Source: Diphasiastrum complanatum (taxonomy: Eukaryota; Streptophyta; Lycopodiopsida; Lycopodiales; Lycopodiaceae). Taken from it: a stretch of DNA of 64,000 bases. Where the stretch lies: NCBI GenBank assembly GCA_029204225.1, contig CM055111.1:1136453-1200452 (forward strand). Reading direction: 5' to 3'. The notes below the pieces were generated by a model, which worked only from the letters and a program-made list of their open reading frames with translations, was not told where the DNA came from and made no database searches. The position numbers were made by a program, and so were the translations under genes. Shown here one piece after another: positions 21,313 through 32,821 of the stretch (position 1 is the stretch's first letter; each line of letters begins with the position of its first letter).

Positions 21313-23621
21313 CGACTGGTCGGTCAGCTATGCGGATCTCACGGAATTGGCCACTATTTGGGGTTCATCAAGACAACTGTTGTGCAAGGTGCTACCCACA
21401 GTGTAAGCACGGGTGTGTCCACGGTCGAGGTGGTCGGCAGAACGAGTGACTTGATGAGTCAAGGTGCTGTCCTTGAGGTGTAAGCACGGTCAGTTCTCGC
21501 GGTTCGGGCCTGGCGCTGTCTGCACGTAGGACAGATGAGGCAGTGTGCTGCCATTAGATTGGTGTAAGTACGGTGTGTGCCTTGTGGGGTGCGGGGTGAC
21601 ATATTCGAACTGTACGGGTTACCCATTGATACAGAGATGTTGCTCGAATTCGGGTGTAAAGCACGGGTGGTTAGCTGCTGGTGCGGGATAGCTGCCGATC
21701 GTTTAGCTATAAGGGCTATCGACCAAATAGTGGTGGGGCGTGACTGAGGCAATGTGCTGCTTAATGGTGAAAGCACGGATAGTTGGAGAGGTGTCCTATG
21801 TGGGCTGATTTTGTGATCGATTTGTATGGGCGCGGCCAGGCAAAGGTCAGTTGGCAGGACCATCTCAAAGGGGGACCTTGTCTTTGTTACTTGTTAGTAA
21901 ACATGCCTGAGTGTCTTACTTGTATGTATTCGTGGTGAGTCTTAGTACTCGTGCTTTGCCTGGTTTGCATGATTGCTTGTGATACAAGGAGCTGATGGCT
22001 CGAGAAGAAACCTTTCTTTTGAAGGCTGATACCATCAAACAAAGAGGACTACAGAATCTCTGGGGCGGATTTGCAGTTCAAGTACTCGCACGTGAACGAC
22101 AACGAAACGACTCAATTTTTGTAAAGGATGGATGGCTAGCCTGTTTCTTGGGTTAGTTTCATTTGCGACAACGCCCACCAGACGCAGGTAGGAAGTCAAA
22201 AGTTGGAAAGGGCAATTTCAGGGGAGATTTTCTATGGAGCAGTTGGTCTTCATTTTGGGACTGCCACCTTCGGAACTGAAACTCACTGAGCATGGGTGAT
22301 ATCCAGTATCAGTTGGGTTTTTCTTCAAAGGGGAAAGACTAGGATCCTCTTTAGAGATTGGCAACAAGTTGGATCGAGCCGTAATCCTAGAAGATGGGAA
22401 GCAAAGTGTTGGAAAGGCTTTTTGTTCGAAGAACTCTACTCTAAGTCCGATCAGCTGATTTTATAAGTGGAGGGGAACTATCACACACACCTCTCTTTTG
22501 GGACAAATTTGAATGAAAGTTGATCAAAACGGGGGCAAATTCAAGGTGACCTAGCCATACTCACACAAGAAGGCTAGCAAACTTTGGACCTTATAAGTTG
22601 ACAAGTTTTTGTTGTGGAAAGGAAAGCTTGTTATAGGCTTTCTTTGGACCAGCAATGATGAGGAAACATATGAGTACACTGGCTTGTGTTACATGTAAGG
22701 CAGCTGATCAATAAAGGAACTGTGAAAGTTGAGTCTTGCATGAGAGACTTGGTATTTCAAACGGACGCTAAGGGACAGTTCGTATTGAGATCGGACTAGT
22801 GCAAACTCTGAGTGCATGTGTCTGATTCAAAGAGAGCTACTTGAAGCCAAGCTCGATGTACGCTTCTTGTTTTGACTATGAGGCAACTGACCAGTGATGG
22901 AATTATGAAAGTCAAGTTTTGCGTGATGGACATGGTGCTTCAAACAAACGCGAAGAGATAGTTCATATGCGGATCAAACTGGTGCGATCCCTTTAATTCC
23001 ACAAGGTCAATGGTTACATTTGGGCTGATTCAAAGAGCTACTTCAAGCTAAGTGAGAGGTGCATTGCGGAGTACTCAATCTTTGCCTACCTTAAAGAGCC
23101 AAGAAGGAAATGTATCAAGATCAGGTTGGGAGAAGGAGAGAAATCAAGGTGCAGAAGCAACAAGGCACGAAGTGGACCATAAAGTGGGCAATCAAACGAT
23201 AAATCCTTTGGCTCAGGGAGCCTTGATACCTGTGCGGAATTGATCAAATCTGGAGCTCAGGGAGCCCAACACAAAGTGCATCAAGGACAAACTAGGAGCT
23301 CAAAGGAGTTCCAAAGTTGAAAGTCAGAAGCGACAGGGGCGAACATTTCAAAGAAAGGCCTCTGTCACCAGTTAATAAGGTTCTTGGGTTTTACGAAAGC
23401 GATATCAAATCTACGCTTTTCCCAAACAAAAAGATATTTTCAAGTTATGTAAATTTTCAGTACAAAGAGTTGAGCCTCCGACTTGTGGTGTGCCAGTTTC
23501 AATGTTAATAAAAAGTGGCCAGTAAATTGAGTACTGTGCTAAGTAGCTTAAATGTATAGTTATTTTAATTGGGAGACACCTTTACTTTAATCTGACATCT
23601 GATGAGGACATCAGATTTTAT
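21313..23621 (+). other. Internal region of the non-coding LTR element
   Basis: No gag or pol similarity. The first 470 bp hold five copies of gtgtaagcacgg or close variants at 21401, 21478, 21562, 21654 and 21767, the first, second, third and fifth preceded by a tgctNc-type block. The rest (21800-23600) is unique sequence with short imperfect repeats (for example gatcaa-tggaattatgaaag blocks near 22700 and 22900). The leader position next to the PBS suggests a packaging or dimerisation role, which is inference. Confidence 0.75.
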
Positions 23622-23635
23622 AAAGGTGGGGTGGA
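23622..23635 (+). other. Polypurine tract
   Basis: aaaggtggggtgga lies directly before the 3' LTR start and would prime plus-strand synthesis. Confidence 0.85.
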
Positions 23636-24864
23636 TGTTGTAAAACTATCTTCATAAGCTTTACTTCCGACGCCACTGGCGCCAACATTGTCCCCGGCGC
23701 CAGCAGCGCCCCTGCTGCTCCCGGCGCCAACGGCGCCGGCACCACTCCCGGCGCCACTGTGACCAGAATCCAGCCGGCGCCAAGTTCCTATGGCTGAAAA
23801 ATCTTTGATCGGTTCTAGCGAAGTCCAGAGAGCTCAGATCGATGTGCAATCACCTCACACGATCTAGGCATGATTAAAGGAAGCCTGGGGATCAATAAAA
23901 TCTAGAGAGAGAAAATGACTTTCTAGAGAGAGAAAATTCTAGAGAGAGAAAAACGTGCTTTACCAGCCTGGGTAGAGTGCTTGGTATGAGAGGGGGTGCC
24001 GAATCCCACCAATACTATAGGGGAGTGCGTGTTGCGACTCAGGGCGAGCTCCAACCAAGTCTCAGCATCCCTTGCTGGAATGTTGTCATGGCTCTCGCCT
24101 TGGCATGCTAGCGCCGCGGAGACTAGGGTCGGTCACACACTTGAAATGTAACCTTCTCAGATTTATCGATAAAGTGGGATTTTTCTCAAACTGACTTTGA
24201 TTACCTTCTGGGTTTCAGTGTTCGGTAAAAGCGCTAGTTGTAAGGCCGTTTCAAAATTTTTAAGTTGGCACATAGCTGAGGGTCGTATCTCGGGACGCCA
24301 GCGGTATGCCATCGGGACCATTCGGTCCGTGGCGCCAGCGGTATGCTGTCGGGACCATTTGGTCCAGGAACTGGTTGTCTCCATATCTGTCGCGGCTTGT
24401 GGTTCTGAGTGTTCCTTGCATGAACGTGAATAGGTTAAGCTCTTGGGGAACAAGCTCTAACCTGTCCGCTGAGTTGGATGGCTTGCTTGGGTGGAAGTTA
24501 CCTGTTTATGACTGTCCAGTCTGGCGTGGCGCCAGGTTGGCTTCCAACGCTCGTGACGAAGCTTTCAGTTGGTTAAGTTTGATGTAAGTCAGACCGCTTG
24601 CTTGGAATGGATGTCACTCATTTGTAACGAAGCTTCGAGTTGGTTAAGTTTGATGCATGTCGGGCGGCTTGCTTGGAGGGAAGTCACCCACATCGGGACC
24701 CCCGATCTGGCATGGCGCCAGGTTGGATCTCAATGTTGGTTTTCGGAACTTCAAGTTGGTTAAGTCTGATCGTTGTTGGCGAGTTGGCTGCTTGTATGTC
24801 AAGTGGGTATAGATGACAAGAGTTGAAGGTGGTTCCCGGCTCCCTTTGGGATGCTTGCGCTATA
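23636..24864 (+). repeat. 3' LTR of the non-coding element
   Basis: Direct repeat of 20076-21298, starting TGTTGTAAAAC and ending GCGCTATA, followed by the atata target duplication. Confidence 0.92.
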
Positions 24865-24869
24865 ATATA

Positions 24870-25330
24870 ATCTAGGTAGGACCTTGGTAGCTTGTGGCTA
24901 ATGCGAAATCTTATCTTGAATTATATGCTATTGCTATACAAGAGGAATGCTTGTATTTTAAATTTTATTTCATAAATTTTTATGGCCCGTGAACCCTAAG
25001 AGCGAGTGTTCATGGCCTCGAAACTTCGATGGAGACATGTTGTGCCATTTTGGGACACGTTTATGCCATTTTAGGACATGTTGCATGATTCTAGGGCTAT
25101 TCTAGAAGTTTCGTACACTAGCAGACCTATTGAGAGCGTCACCAAACACGAGACAATTGAGGGTGATCTAATGTTCATAATCGCCAAGGTGGGTTGACAT
25201 GATCTCGTCAAAAGGCCAAAATGTTAAATTCGACTATAACACTCTACTCGACTGGTGAGATTTTTTGCTCCTCGGCTGCCCTCTCTTCAATTGACCAAAA
25301 AAGAGTGCATTGAATCTGAAGATGCCCTAA
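24870..25330. other. No gene seen
   Basis: AT-rich spacer between the LTR element and the GC-rich upstream region of the VQ gene. Confidence 0.5.
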
Positions 25331-26531
25331 GAGGGCATAGTATATGGGGTTGGAACGTTGGAACTTAGGAAGTTGGGGTGTAAGTTAACGTCCTCTTTTT
25401 GTGATTCTTTGTTCTTTGTTCTTATTGGGGGCCTGGAAGCGTCGGAGCAGCTCTGGAAGCGTCGTAGCAGCTCTGGAGTGATGGATCGTTGCCACTCGTG
25501 CCGGTGCCGGTGCAGGTGCCGGCGCCGGAGGCCGGGCCGGCATGGAGACGTTCGTTTTCTAGGCCAGGCTGGTGGCACGGTAGCCCGTCAGAAGCTGACC
25601 GAAATGTACCTCACTTTCAACTTCAAATTTCAATTCCAGTCTACGTCTTGCACTTTCTACGCCCTTCACTTTACTCTTTTATCCGCCGACTCGCCGCAGA
25701 CCTGACAGTCGGTCGACAGTCACAGTCACCTGTTGCTGAGTCCAGACGACTCCAATCAACCCCAAGTCCACCGCCCTTCAACCACCCCTTCACGCCACCA
25801 TTACATTTGGCGCCTGAAGAACGCGCCCGTCTTTCTTCATGAGAAGAACTGGGTCCCCGCCCGCAGGGCTCGCCCTCCAAGCCCTTCAAAGAGCCACCAC
25901 AGGCCCACGTCAGCACGTGCCAAGATTCTCCCGCTCGCCTATGGGCTACTGGCATGAAGGCCATGACGGGCTTAGCCAGCTGGACGGATGGCTACATTCA
26001 GAAACGCTAATTTCATGTTGGTTAGGGACACTAAGCCGTGATTAAGGTCCTAATCCGGGTTTAATTAGGCCAGGGCCCAGGAGGTTGTATTCCCAATACC
26101 CGTGCCTGGTATCTTAACGGCAAGGGATATTTTCAAGCACGCCACCGTTAGATTTCGTCAAGTACGTCCCGATTTTGCCACGTGTGTGTGATTAGCCATT
26201 GAGAGGTTTCCACGTGGCATTTTGCCACGTGGTAGGAGGATGTGATCGGGCGTATCTATCTCTCTCCCCATGCTCCGATGCGGCTTACTGGGACGATACA
26301 GTTTGCGGCGCATTACTTGGATGTCTGGCACGTGCTATATTGCCACGTGGAGTCGTTCTGATGGTTTGGCGGAAACGCGAGGGAGAATGGAGACTCGTTG
26401 GATGAAATCTAACGGTGGAGAGCTTGAGATGGCTTAGTGTGAGTAAGACATGGGCTAAGTTGCTTAAAGAGAAAGGGAATGCCTGTGCCTGGTCTTCGTC
26501 TTTGTATTCGTCTTCGTCGTTGTCGTCGGCG
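25331..26531 (+). promoter_or_regulatory. Upstream region of the VQ gene with a G-box cluster
   Basis: Base composition changes to GC-rich. Perfect CACGTG G-boxes lie at 25914, 26179, 26211, 26226, 26329 and 26344, five of them within 171 bp and three in a CCACGTGG context. G-boxes are bound by bZIP (ABF, GBF) and bHLH (PIF, MYC) factors and are typical of ABA, light or jasmonate responses. Short open frames at 25327-26045 on both strands have no recognisable features and are treated as non-coding. The transcription start is not clear; a tatatt at 26336 is a weak TATA candidate. Confidence 0.6.
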
Positions 26532-26693
26532 ATGGCGTCGCTGAGCCTCCTCTTTCTCCTTCATCGTGAGAACAGTAGCGAGGCAGACCATTCTTCTTCC
26601 TCGCGATCCCTTCGCCGCTGTCTGCTTCCGCTCATCGCTACCTTCCTGCTCGGACACACTGATGATTGCGATCCTCGGAAGCTAAGAGGCTAG
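26532..26693 (+). CDS. Possible upstream ORF of the VQ gene, 53 aa
   Basis: An ATG at 26532 opens 53 codons (MASLSLLFLLHREN...) ending at TAG 26691-26693, 124 bp before the VQ start codon. It is Leu/Ser-rich with a hydrophobic stretch in the second half. If the transcript starts upstream of it, this uORF would lower translation of the main frame. Whether it is transcribed, and whether it is conserved, cannot be told from one sequence. It could equally be untranscribed promoter DNA. Confidence 0.35.
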   Translation: MASLSLLFLLHRENSSEADHSSSSRSLRRCLLPLIATFLLGHTDDCDPRKLRG

Positions 26694-26817
26694 CATTTTG
26701 GTGGGCAAATGCTTCGCTTCTGCTCAGCATTTCGGAGCAAGCTTTGTTCTTCGTCTTCTTCCTGTTCTTCTTCTTCTGCTTGCTTTTCTGGGTTTTGTTG
26801 TGTTTAGAGGGGGCGAG

Positions 26818-27423
26818 ATGAGCAAGACAAACAGGGTGCAGCCCTCTTCGCCTCCGCAGGTGGATTTAGTGAAGCAGGTGGCCATATCCACCACCTTCGT
26901 GCAGGCAGCGAAAGAAAGCTTTCGGGAGGTGGTGCAGAAGTACACAGGAGCTGGGGATGATGCTCAAGGCAAACTTCCTGTGACTTGTAAGCCTGTGGGA
27001 GTGACTAATGGTGGCAAGGCTGGATCGGAAGTGCTTTCTCGAAAACCTATGCACAAGCTGCACGAGCGTAGGCAGAAAGGTGGGAAGGAGATGAAGCTGG
27101 AAATAAAAAACAATCCCTTTCTTTTCAAGCGCAATGGTGCTTCCCCGCGCGGGAGTGAAGGCCTATCTCCCACTTTCCATGATCATTTACTTCCGCCTCT
27201 TCTCTCAAGCCCTGTTACACCTCTTTCCGCGTTATCTCTTGATTCTTCCCCAAGGACGCCTGCAGATCAACTGCCGCCCTCTGTTAGCTTTATCAGAGAT
27301 GAAAACAAAGTGCATATATTGGACCGAAGCTCAATATTTGCTCCTCCCGTGCTTCCGCGGAAGACTGAGCCGGAGCTTCTAAATCTTTTCCCCCTCACGT
27401 CTCCTCGCATGAGTCAGATTTGA
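26818..27423 (+). CDS. VQ-motif-containing protein, 201 aa, intronless
   Basis: VQ proteins are plant-specific nuclear cofactors that bind WRKY transcription factors and are often MAP-kinase substrates. The diagnostic motif FxxxVQxhTG is present as FREVVQKYTG at residues 35-44, preceded by the usual TTFVQA. The C-terminus ends in LFPLTSPR, a block shared by the VQ4/MKS1-VQ31-VQ33 type proteins, and several SP/TP sites in the Ser/Pro-rich middle (about 135-165) suit MAP-kinase phosphorylation. The ATG at 26818 is the first in-frame ATG; the open frame reaches further upstream only through a CT-rich leader with no Met. Length and lack of introns are typical of seed-plant VQ genes. The subgroup is inferred; no exact orthologue is claimed. 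Confidence 0.9.
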   Translation: MSKTNRVQPSSPPQVDLVKQVAISTTFVQAAKESFREVVQKYTGAGDDAQGKLPVTCKPVGVTNGGKAGSEVLSRKPMHKLHERRQKGGKEMKLEIKNNPFLFKRNGASPRGSEGLSPTFHDHLLPPLLSSPVTPLSALSLDSSPRTPADQLPPSVSFIRDENKVHILDRSSIFAPPVLPRKTEPELLNLFPLTSPRMSQI

Positions 27424-30400
27424 GCATTTGTCACTTCACTCGCCGTTTTGTCCTACTCGTAGAGTTTCTGCACATTCACGTTCATGATTTAATTACTGGT
27501 CTACCCTCAGGAATTACATTCAGTTGTCTCTCCCCCTTCTCTTCAAGTCACGTTTGTGCAGAGGATCGTCACCAGTGGTGAAGATCAAGGTCGTCCCTAG
27601 CTTCTTCCAAACTGTAATTATAGTCTTGAAATTAAGAGGATCGGGACTGCCAAATCAAGCGTAGCTGACTGTGTTTCTTGGAAGCTATTGAAGTTGGTAG
27701 TTTCAGGCCCTATGCTGGACAAGATCGATCTTCAGAAGCTGACTTAGTCGTCTGTTCCAAGACTTTGAGCAAATTTTAGAGCGTAACCTTGATCAGTTGA
27801 AGTGATTCACGTACCTTGCAGCTGATCCGTATTTAGGAACATTAACCGACTCGATGTGATGATTTGCGAACCATGGGTGTAACAAACGCCCACGCATCCA
27901 ATGTCCAGAATTTAACTGGAGATTTCTGACCAAGATATTTGAGCTTTACAATGCAATGAGATCCATGAACTGCTGAATATTTATGGATCATATCCGGCTA
28001 TAAAATTAAGTGAGCTTTTTCTTTGTACTGAAAGGCCATTTTGATCCTAGTCTAATGGTAGTTGCGATCTCCCATTTTGATAAAAATCTTATAGCTCACA
28101 GAATGTATTTTCTCTATTCGATGTAACCTCGAAGCAGCCCTGAAGCTTGAATCGTGAAGTCTTCTAAATATGCAAATCAATATCTTGATTTCTTTTCTGT
28201 GGGGTTTTTTAGTTATCTTCAGAAGTTTAGACTATCATCAATTCATCAGGATGAGCATTTTCTTTGATTAATTTAGCTGTTGAGAGTTAATAGTAGGTTC
28301 TCTCCCCCAAACTAAAACAAGGTCAAGCAATTCTTGAAATTTTCTTACTGTAATTAGTATAACTATGGAGTGAGCTGTTCTTTGATCACCATCTTAGAAC
28401 AATATGGTGTGCATTGTTTTCCAGTACAATTTTGTATCGCTTGACTACTCTTAATGCGTTCTTGAATCTTGCAACGCTAGTTTCACGACGAAGAATACTG
28501 AAGACATATTTCTAGCTTTTATGGAGTAAAATGTACGATAAAATGTCACATCCATTGTTACAACAAAATCAGTCACAGATGCTCTTGTCTGCATAAGTTA
28601 TGCTTGTCATTAGGCTGGCCACGATTATTGATCAAAATCTTCCACTGCACTACTTCGCGCTGAGAGAATACTTTTGTTGTGTTAAGACGCTATTGTCGAT
28701 TAAGACATACTAGTGGGACACGGTATTCCAAAAAATTTGGGCATATTTTGCTTTCAAATTTAATGGTAGATTGGTATTTCAAATGTATACAAGCTTTTTC
28801 TAGAGACCTAAAGGATGGCCTCATTTACCTAAATCACCGACTCTTTGAACTCAACCGTGAATTGGGTTGAAATAAATCACTTTAAATGGGTTGAATTGTA
28901 TATCTCTTTCGATCATGTTAACACATTGAACCATCCTGAGCGTTAAATCTGAATGAAGCCTCTATTTTGCAGAAATAAGTCAGAGGTACGTGATGTCGAA
29001 AAGTTCAAGTTACATCGGATTTTTGGGATCCGACTAATCAGTAAATGCAAGACAAAGTATAATCAACATCTGCGTCGCAGCTATATCAGGCTTTCAGAGC
29101 TGTAAAACGAAAAGCTGACCTGAATTACTCAACCATCGATGCTAGCACCTCCTCTATTCTGTGCTTGTGAGCAATGACTGCAGTGGATTCTGCAAGTATG
29201 TACAAACAAATGATCAACGAAATACAAATCAATCTCCTATTAATCGACTGTCCAGTACTAGGAAATTTTCTTCGAGCTACTCTACAAAAAAAACTACAAC
29301 TCTTCAATTGACTATATCCATATTAGAAATCAAACTATATGGTTGATGATTAGAATTAAAACAAGTTACTAGAAAGAAACCATACATTTGAAATTCGTAA
29401 CTAAAAGAGTCCATTTTTTACAAATTCTGAAGCCAGTAGGTGAGAAGCCAATGCCAATAATGGGCTTGTCAGTAAGGACTTGTAAGAAGACTTCATGGGT
29501 TCTTTGCAAGCACTGAAATACTTCCTATATTTGTTCCCATTAGCCAGCCAAGGCCCCAGTAAGTGCAGATCTGACTAGAACGTCAATGGTGGAAAGGCCA
29601 TGGTAAGTCTTTACAAATCAGAATATTCAACGCTTTTTAAGACATTGTAGAATTTTTTCACAAAGTTGAGACTTGGTCTCAAAGACTTGTATATCATGCG
29701 TTGTGATTCTAAAAAGTAAGGCATGCCGTGAAGCTGAATCCATTGAAAATAATTTTGAGGTCTTTAAATATTAGTACATGAAATGCCGTGCCGAGAGTAT
29801 ATTTTAGTGTTGTCATTCATAAGAGACTGGATCTGAGGCTGCAGCCCACCTCCCAAAACTTATTTTATTTATTACATAAGTATTTTGAAACTTAGTCGTG
29901 TTGTCCCCCACTCAGTTCGCCACAAAAGGGACATTCCAAGGAAAAAAAAACTGGTTTAGTATTAAAAACTAGTAACTTTTTATCTTGAAATGAAAATGTA
30001 ATATTTTTAAATGAGTTGGCCACGAAAGGGACATACAAGGGAAGAAACAAATTCACTAAAAAAAAACTTATAAAATTTTTCTCTTGAAATGAAAATGTAG
30101 TACTTTGACAAATTGAGAATTAACGTGTACCTGATATATCCCTATGGAGCACTCTGATTTAGGGTGCCCTAAGTTGTGAGGGATTGTACATGGATGATGT
30201 ATTTCGCTTGTCCGAAAATGAAAGTTAAGGTTGAATGGGAGGACATTATGTTTCTACCTACCTTACTAGATTATGGCTTACAAGCAAAAGAAGTATTGTG
30301 GTAGAGTTTGGATTTGTTGTGTCATTCCTCATTCGACCTAGAGAAATAGTTCAATCTTGTTTCATAAGCTTTAAACTAAGTTGCTTCAACATTCTGTCCT

Positions 30401-30459
30401 TAAGATTGATCAAAATGCTTCAAATTTCTTCTTTCTCCAAATTCGTGTAGATTTCTTGT

Positions 30460-30462
<3 letters not shown>
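27424..30462. other. 3' flank of the VQ gene and intergenic sequence, no gene seen
   Basis: The first few hundred bases are probably 3' UTR. No RNA gene or conserved frame was recognised. A pair of similar segments (gccacaaaagggacatt near 29921 and gccacgaaagggacata near 30018, each followed by aaaa...tcttgaaatgaaaatgta) suggests a short old duplication of about 100 bp. Confidence 0.5.

Positions 30463-30510
<48 letters not shown>
30463..30510. repeat. (GA)n microsatellite
   Basis: Uninterrupted GA run of about 48 bp. Confidence 0.97.
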
Positions 30511-30515
<5 letters not shown>

Positions 30516-30810
30516 GGGACAACAATAGACAAAACATCTCTTTTCAACAATGGTTGGTCCAAATCATTGTTTAGGATATTTTGAAAAGCCCTATTTTGGT
30601 GACCAGTAGGTGATGGTTAATGGAGAAATGACATGTGCGCTTCAATGACAATTGTTGAAGGGTCCAAAATAGTTTGAACATAATATAAGTGCTCAAAAAA
30701 ACCTAAAGCAAAATTAGGTCAGAACATGAGAGACTTCAAAGGAGCGTGCTACTTTACCAAAAGCATTCATAGTAGTGGAAGCACTGAGGGGTCAAGATGG
30801 GGACCAAATA

Positions 30811-30827
30811 CCCCCCCCCCCCCCCCC
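30811..30827. repeat. C17 homopolymer
   Basis: Seventeen consecutive C residues on the plus strand. The length may be uncertain because of sequencing. Confidence 0.9.
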
Positions 30828-31059
30828 TTGGAAGGATTCTTTTCTTATCATTATGCAAATCCAATTGCCCAATGCCAATTACATATACAATGGATTCCAC
30901 TAGGGTCTCAGATGTAGGAACATCAACTTAACATAGTCTTAATTCATATTTATAGATCTTAATTCCATAACTAGCTTAACAAAAGCATAGACATCTCTTC
31001 ATCAGTCTCAATCTTTTCGACATGTAATCATGTTGGATCTTAGATTCTTGTCATGTGAT

Positions 31060-31490
31060 CCCAATGGATCTTAGATTCTTTACATGCAATCATAAGGGTT
31101 CATAGATTCTTGACATGCAACTGTCATGAAGTGACATGCATGGCCTATCAGGAATGCATGGAGTGACATGCAAGCTTCAATATTGACATGCAAGTTTTAA
31201 AACTGACATGCGAGCTCTAGATCTGACATGCATGGGCAATAGACCACTGGTGCTAAGACATGCAAGCTTTCAAACTAACATGCAAGCTTCCAAACTGACA
31301 TGCAAGCTCTAGATCTGACATGCAAAGACAATAGGCCACTGATGCTATGACATGCAAACTTCCAAACTGACATGCAAGCTCTACATTTGACATGCAGAGA
31401 CAATTGGCCACAGATACTATGACATGCAGGCTCTACATCTGACATGCATAGACAATTGGCCACAGATACTATGACATGCAAGAGTACTGA
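31060..31490. repeat. GACATGCA-based minisatellite
   Basis: About sixteen copies of gacatgcN lie 14-40 bp apart, commonly as gacatgcaagcttccaaact or gacatgcaagctctagatct. A higher-order block with gacaatNggccacNgatNctat appears three times (near 31325, 31396 and 31448). No coding use is apparent. Confidence 0.85.
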
Positions 31491-31553
31491 TCAGCCATTC
31501 TGACATATGGGTAACAGTTTCAAGAGCATGCCATAGTTTTGAGAGAAGGTGAA

Positions 31554-31556
<3 letters not shown>

Positions 31557-31631
<75 letters not shown>
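31557..31631. repeat. (GA)n microsatellite
   Basis: GA run of about 75 bp directly after the ACATGC array. Confidence 0.97.
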
Positions 31632-31634
<3 letters not shown>

Positions 31635-31639
31635 TGATT

Positions 31640-32821
31640 TGAGAGTGAGATAGAAATCCGAGGGTCTGAGCTCCAATTAATCCTGCAATCACAAAAATGA
31701 CATAGTCTCCTTAAGGTATTCCCTCAATCCTCTTCTCTAGAGCACCTGTACACAACAAACAATAAAATGGCAGAGTCTGGATGCATTATCCCTTCATCCC
31801 CCTGGTAGAGGGGCGCATTTCCACTTATATAGAGAGTGGAGAGGCTTTCAAAAGTGAGTGAGGTGTCAAGTTCAAGTGTATGAGGTGTGATGGAGACTCC
31901 AATTGGACTTAGGGATAAGTGGAGTGCATGGATGAGGTGTTTTAGTTAGGGAGGGTGAATGGGTGATGTGTACTAGCTTGGGAGAGTTATTTTGGTGATT
32001 TGGCCATGAAGTGAGAGTGTAGGAGGGCGCCCCATTCTAGGTGTCAATTAGCCTAGAATGCATGAAGGAAGGTAGGTGGTACAAGATTCAAACTTGACTT
32101 TTAATTACATACAATTTTACATGATTACAACTTGGGAATTCACCCAATTGCAATCTTCCTATGGAAGAGCCAAGGTATATGTCCATCTTGTTTTTGCATA
32201 ATGTCCATCAATTCCTAGGTCCTTTTTTCTAGAGGTTGCCCATCCTCAATCATGGTCATTGGCACTTATTTTCTAGAGGCTGCCCGTCCTCAATCATGGT
32301 GGAACAAGTCACTAGGGTGATCAGACCCTAAGCCTTGTCCTGTTCTTTATAGACTCCTCAGAGCCTTCATTATAGACTTATAAATAAGCCTTCTTTATAG
32401 ACTCTACTGAGCCTTCATTATAGACTTTGTCAAAAGCCTTCTTGTTTACTGTCTTTAAGCTTAAAAAGCTTCTTGTTTCGATTCTTGTTCTTCTGGCACT
32501 TTCTCGAGTACCTGCACATACCCTCAAACAGAGATCAGTCCTTAAGCCCATAGGGCTTCTTATTCTTGTTCAGATTCTTCAGGTACGTCATGTGTACATG
32601 CACATCCCTTGAAAGAAAGGTCAGCGTTCATAATACCATCAAACATGGTTCATCGAAGTTTCTTAGTTTTACAGGTGTCAATGCTTGTTACTCAATTCAT
32701 GAAAGCAATAAATGCATACAATATTCTAAAAGAATATTGATCATTGATAAATCTATATCATCAAAATCTATCTGGGTTGGAAGCTGGGAAAGTTTAAGAA
32801 GCAATTTGTCTCTGCAAATTA
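31640..32821. other. Probable retroelement LTR/leader sequence, no gene seen
   Basis: It contains a TATA-like tatatag near 31836 and a 31-bp near-perfect direct repeat (tctagaggNtgcccNtcctc) at about 32226-32256 and 32270-32300. Repeated gccttcattatagact blocks occur near 32360 and 32410. Confidence 0.45.

Larger units (their letters stand above)
20076..24864 (+). mobile_element. Complete non-coding LTR retrotransposon (LARD-like), 4.8 kb
   Basis: Two direct repeats of 1223 and 1229 bp enclose 2.3 kb. A PBS (tggtatcagagc, 21301-21312) follows the left repeat and a PPT (aaaggtggggtgga, 23622-23635) precedes the right one. The 5-bp sequence atata lies directly outside both ends (20071-20075 and 24865-24869) as target duplication. 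The LTRs run from TGTTGTAAA to GCGCTATA, so they end in TA rather than CA. The interior has no frame longer than about 140 codons and none resembles gag or pol. It must have been mobilised by another element's enzymes; the PBS suggests a copia-type or other initiator-Met-primed partner. Confidence 0.92.

Noticed and set aside
25327-25964. GC-rich open frames on both strands upstream of the VQ gene
   Set aside because: No domain, no homology recognised, low-complexity composition, and overlapping frames on opposite strands. Better explained as GC-rich promoter DNA.
26698-26817. N-terminal extension of the VQ protein with a membrane segment
   Set aside because: The frame is open upstream but has no ATG. 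The Leu-rich reading comes from a CT-rich leader typical of plant 5' UTRs.
31060-31490. CRISPR-like array
   Set aside because: Repeat spacing is irregular, the spacers are themselves repeated, and the organism is a plant. It is a minisatellite.
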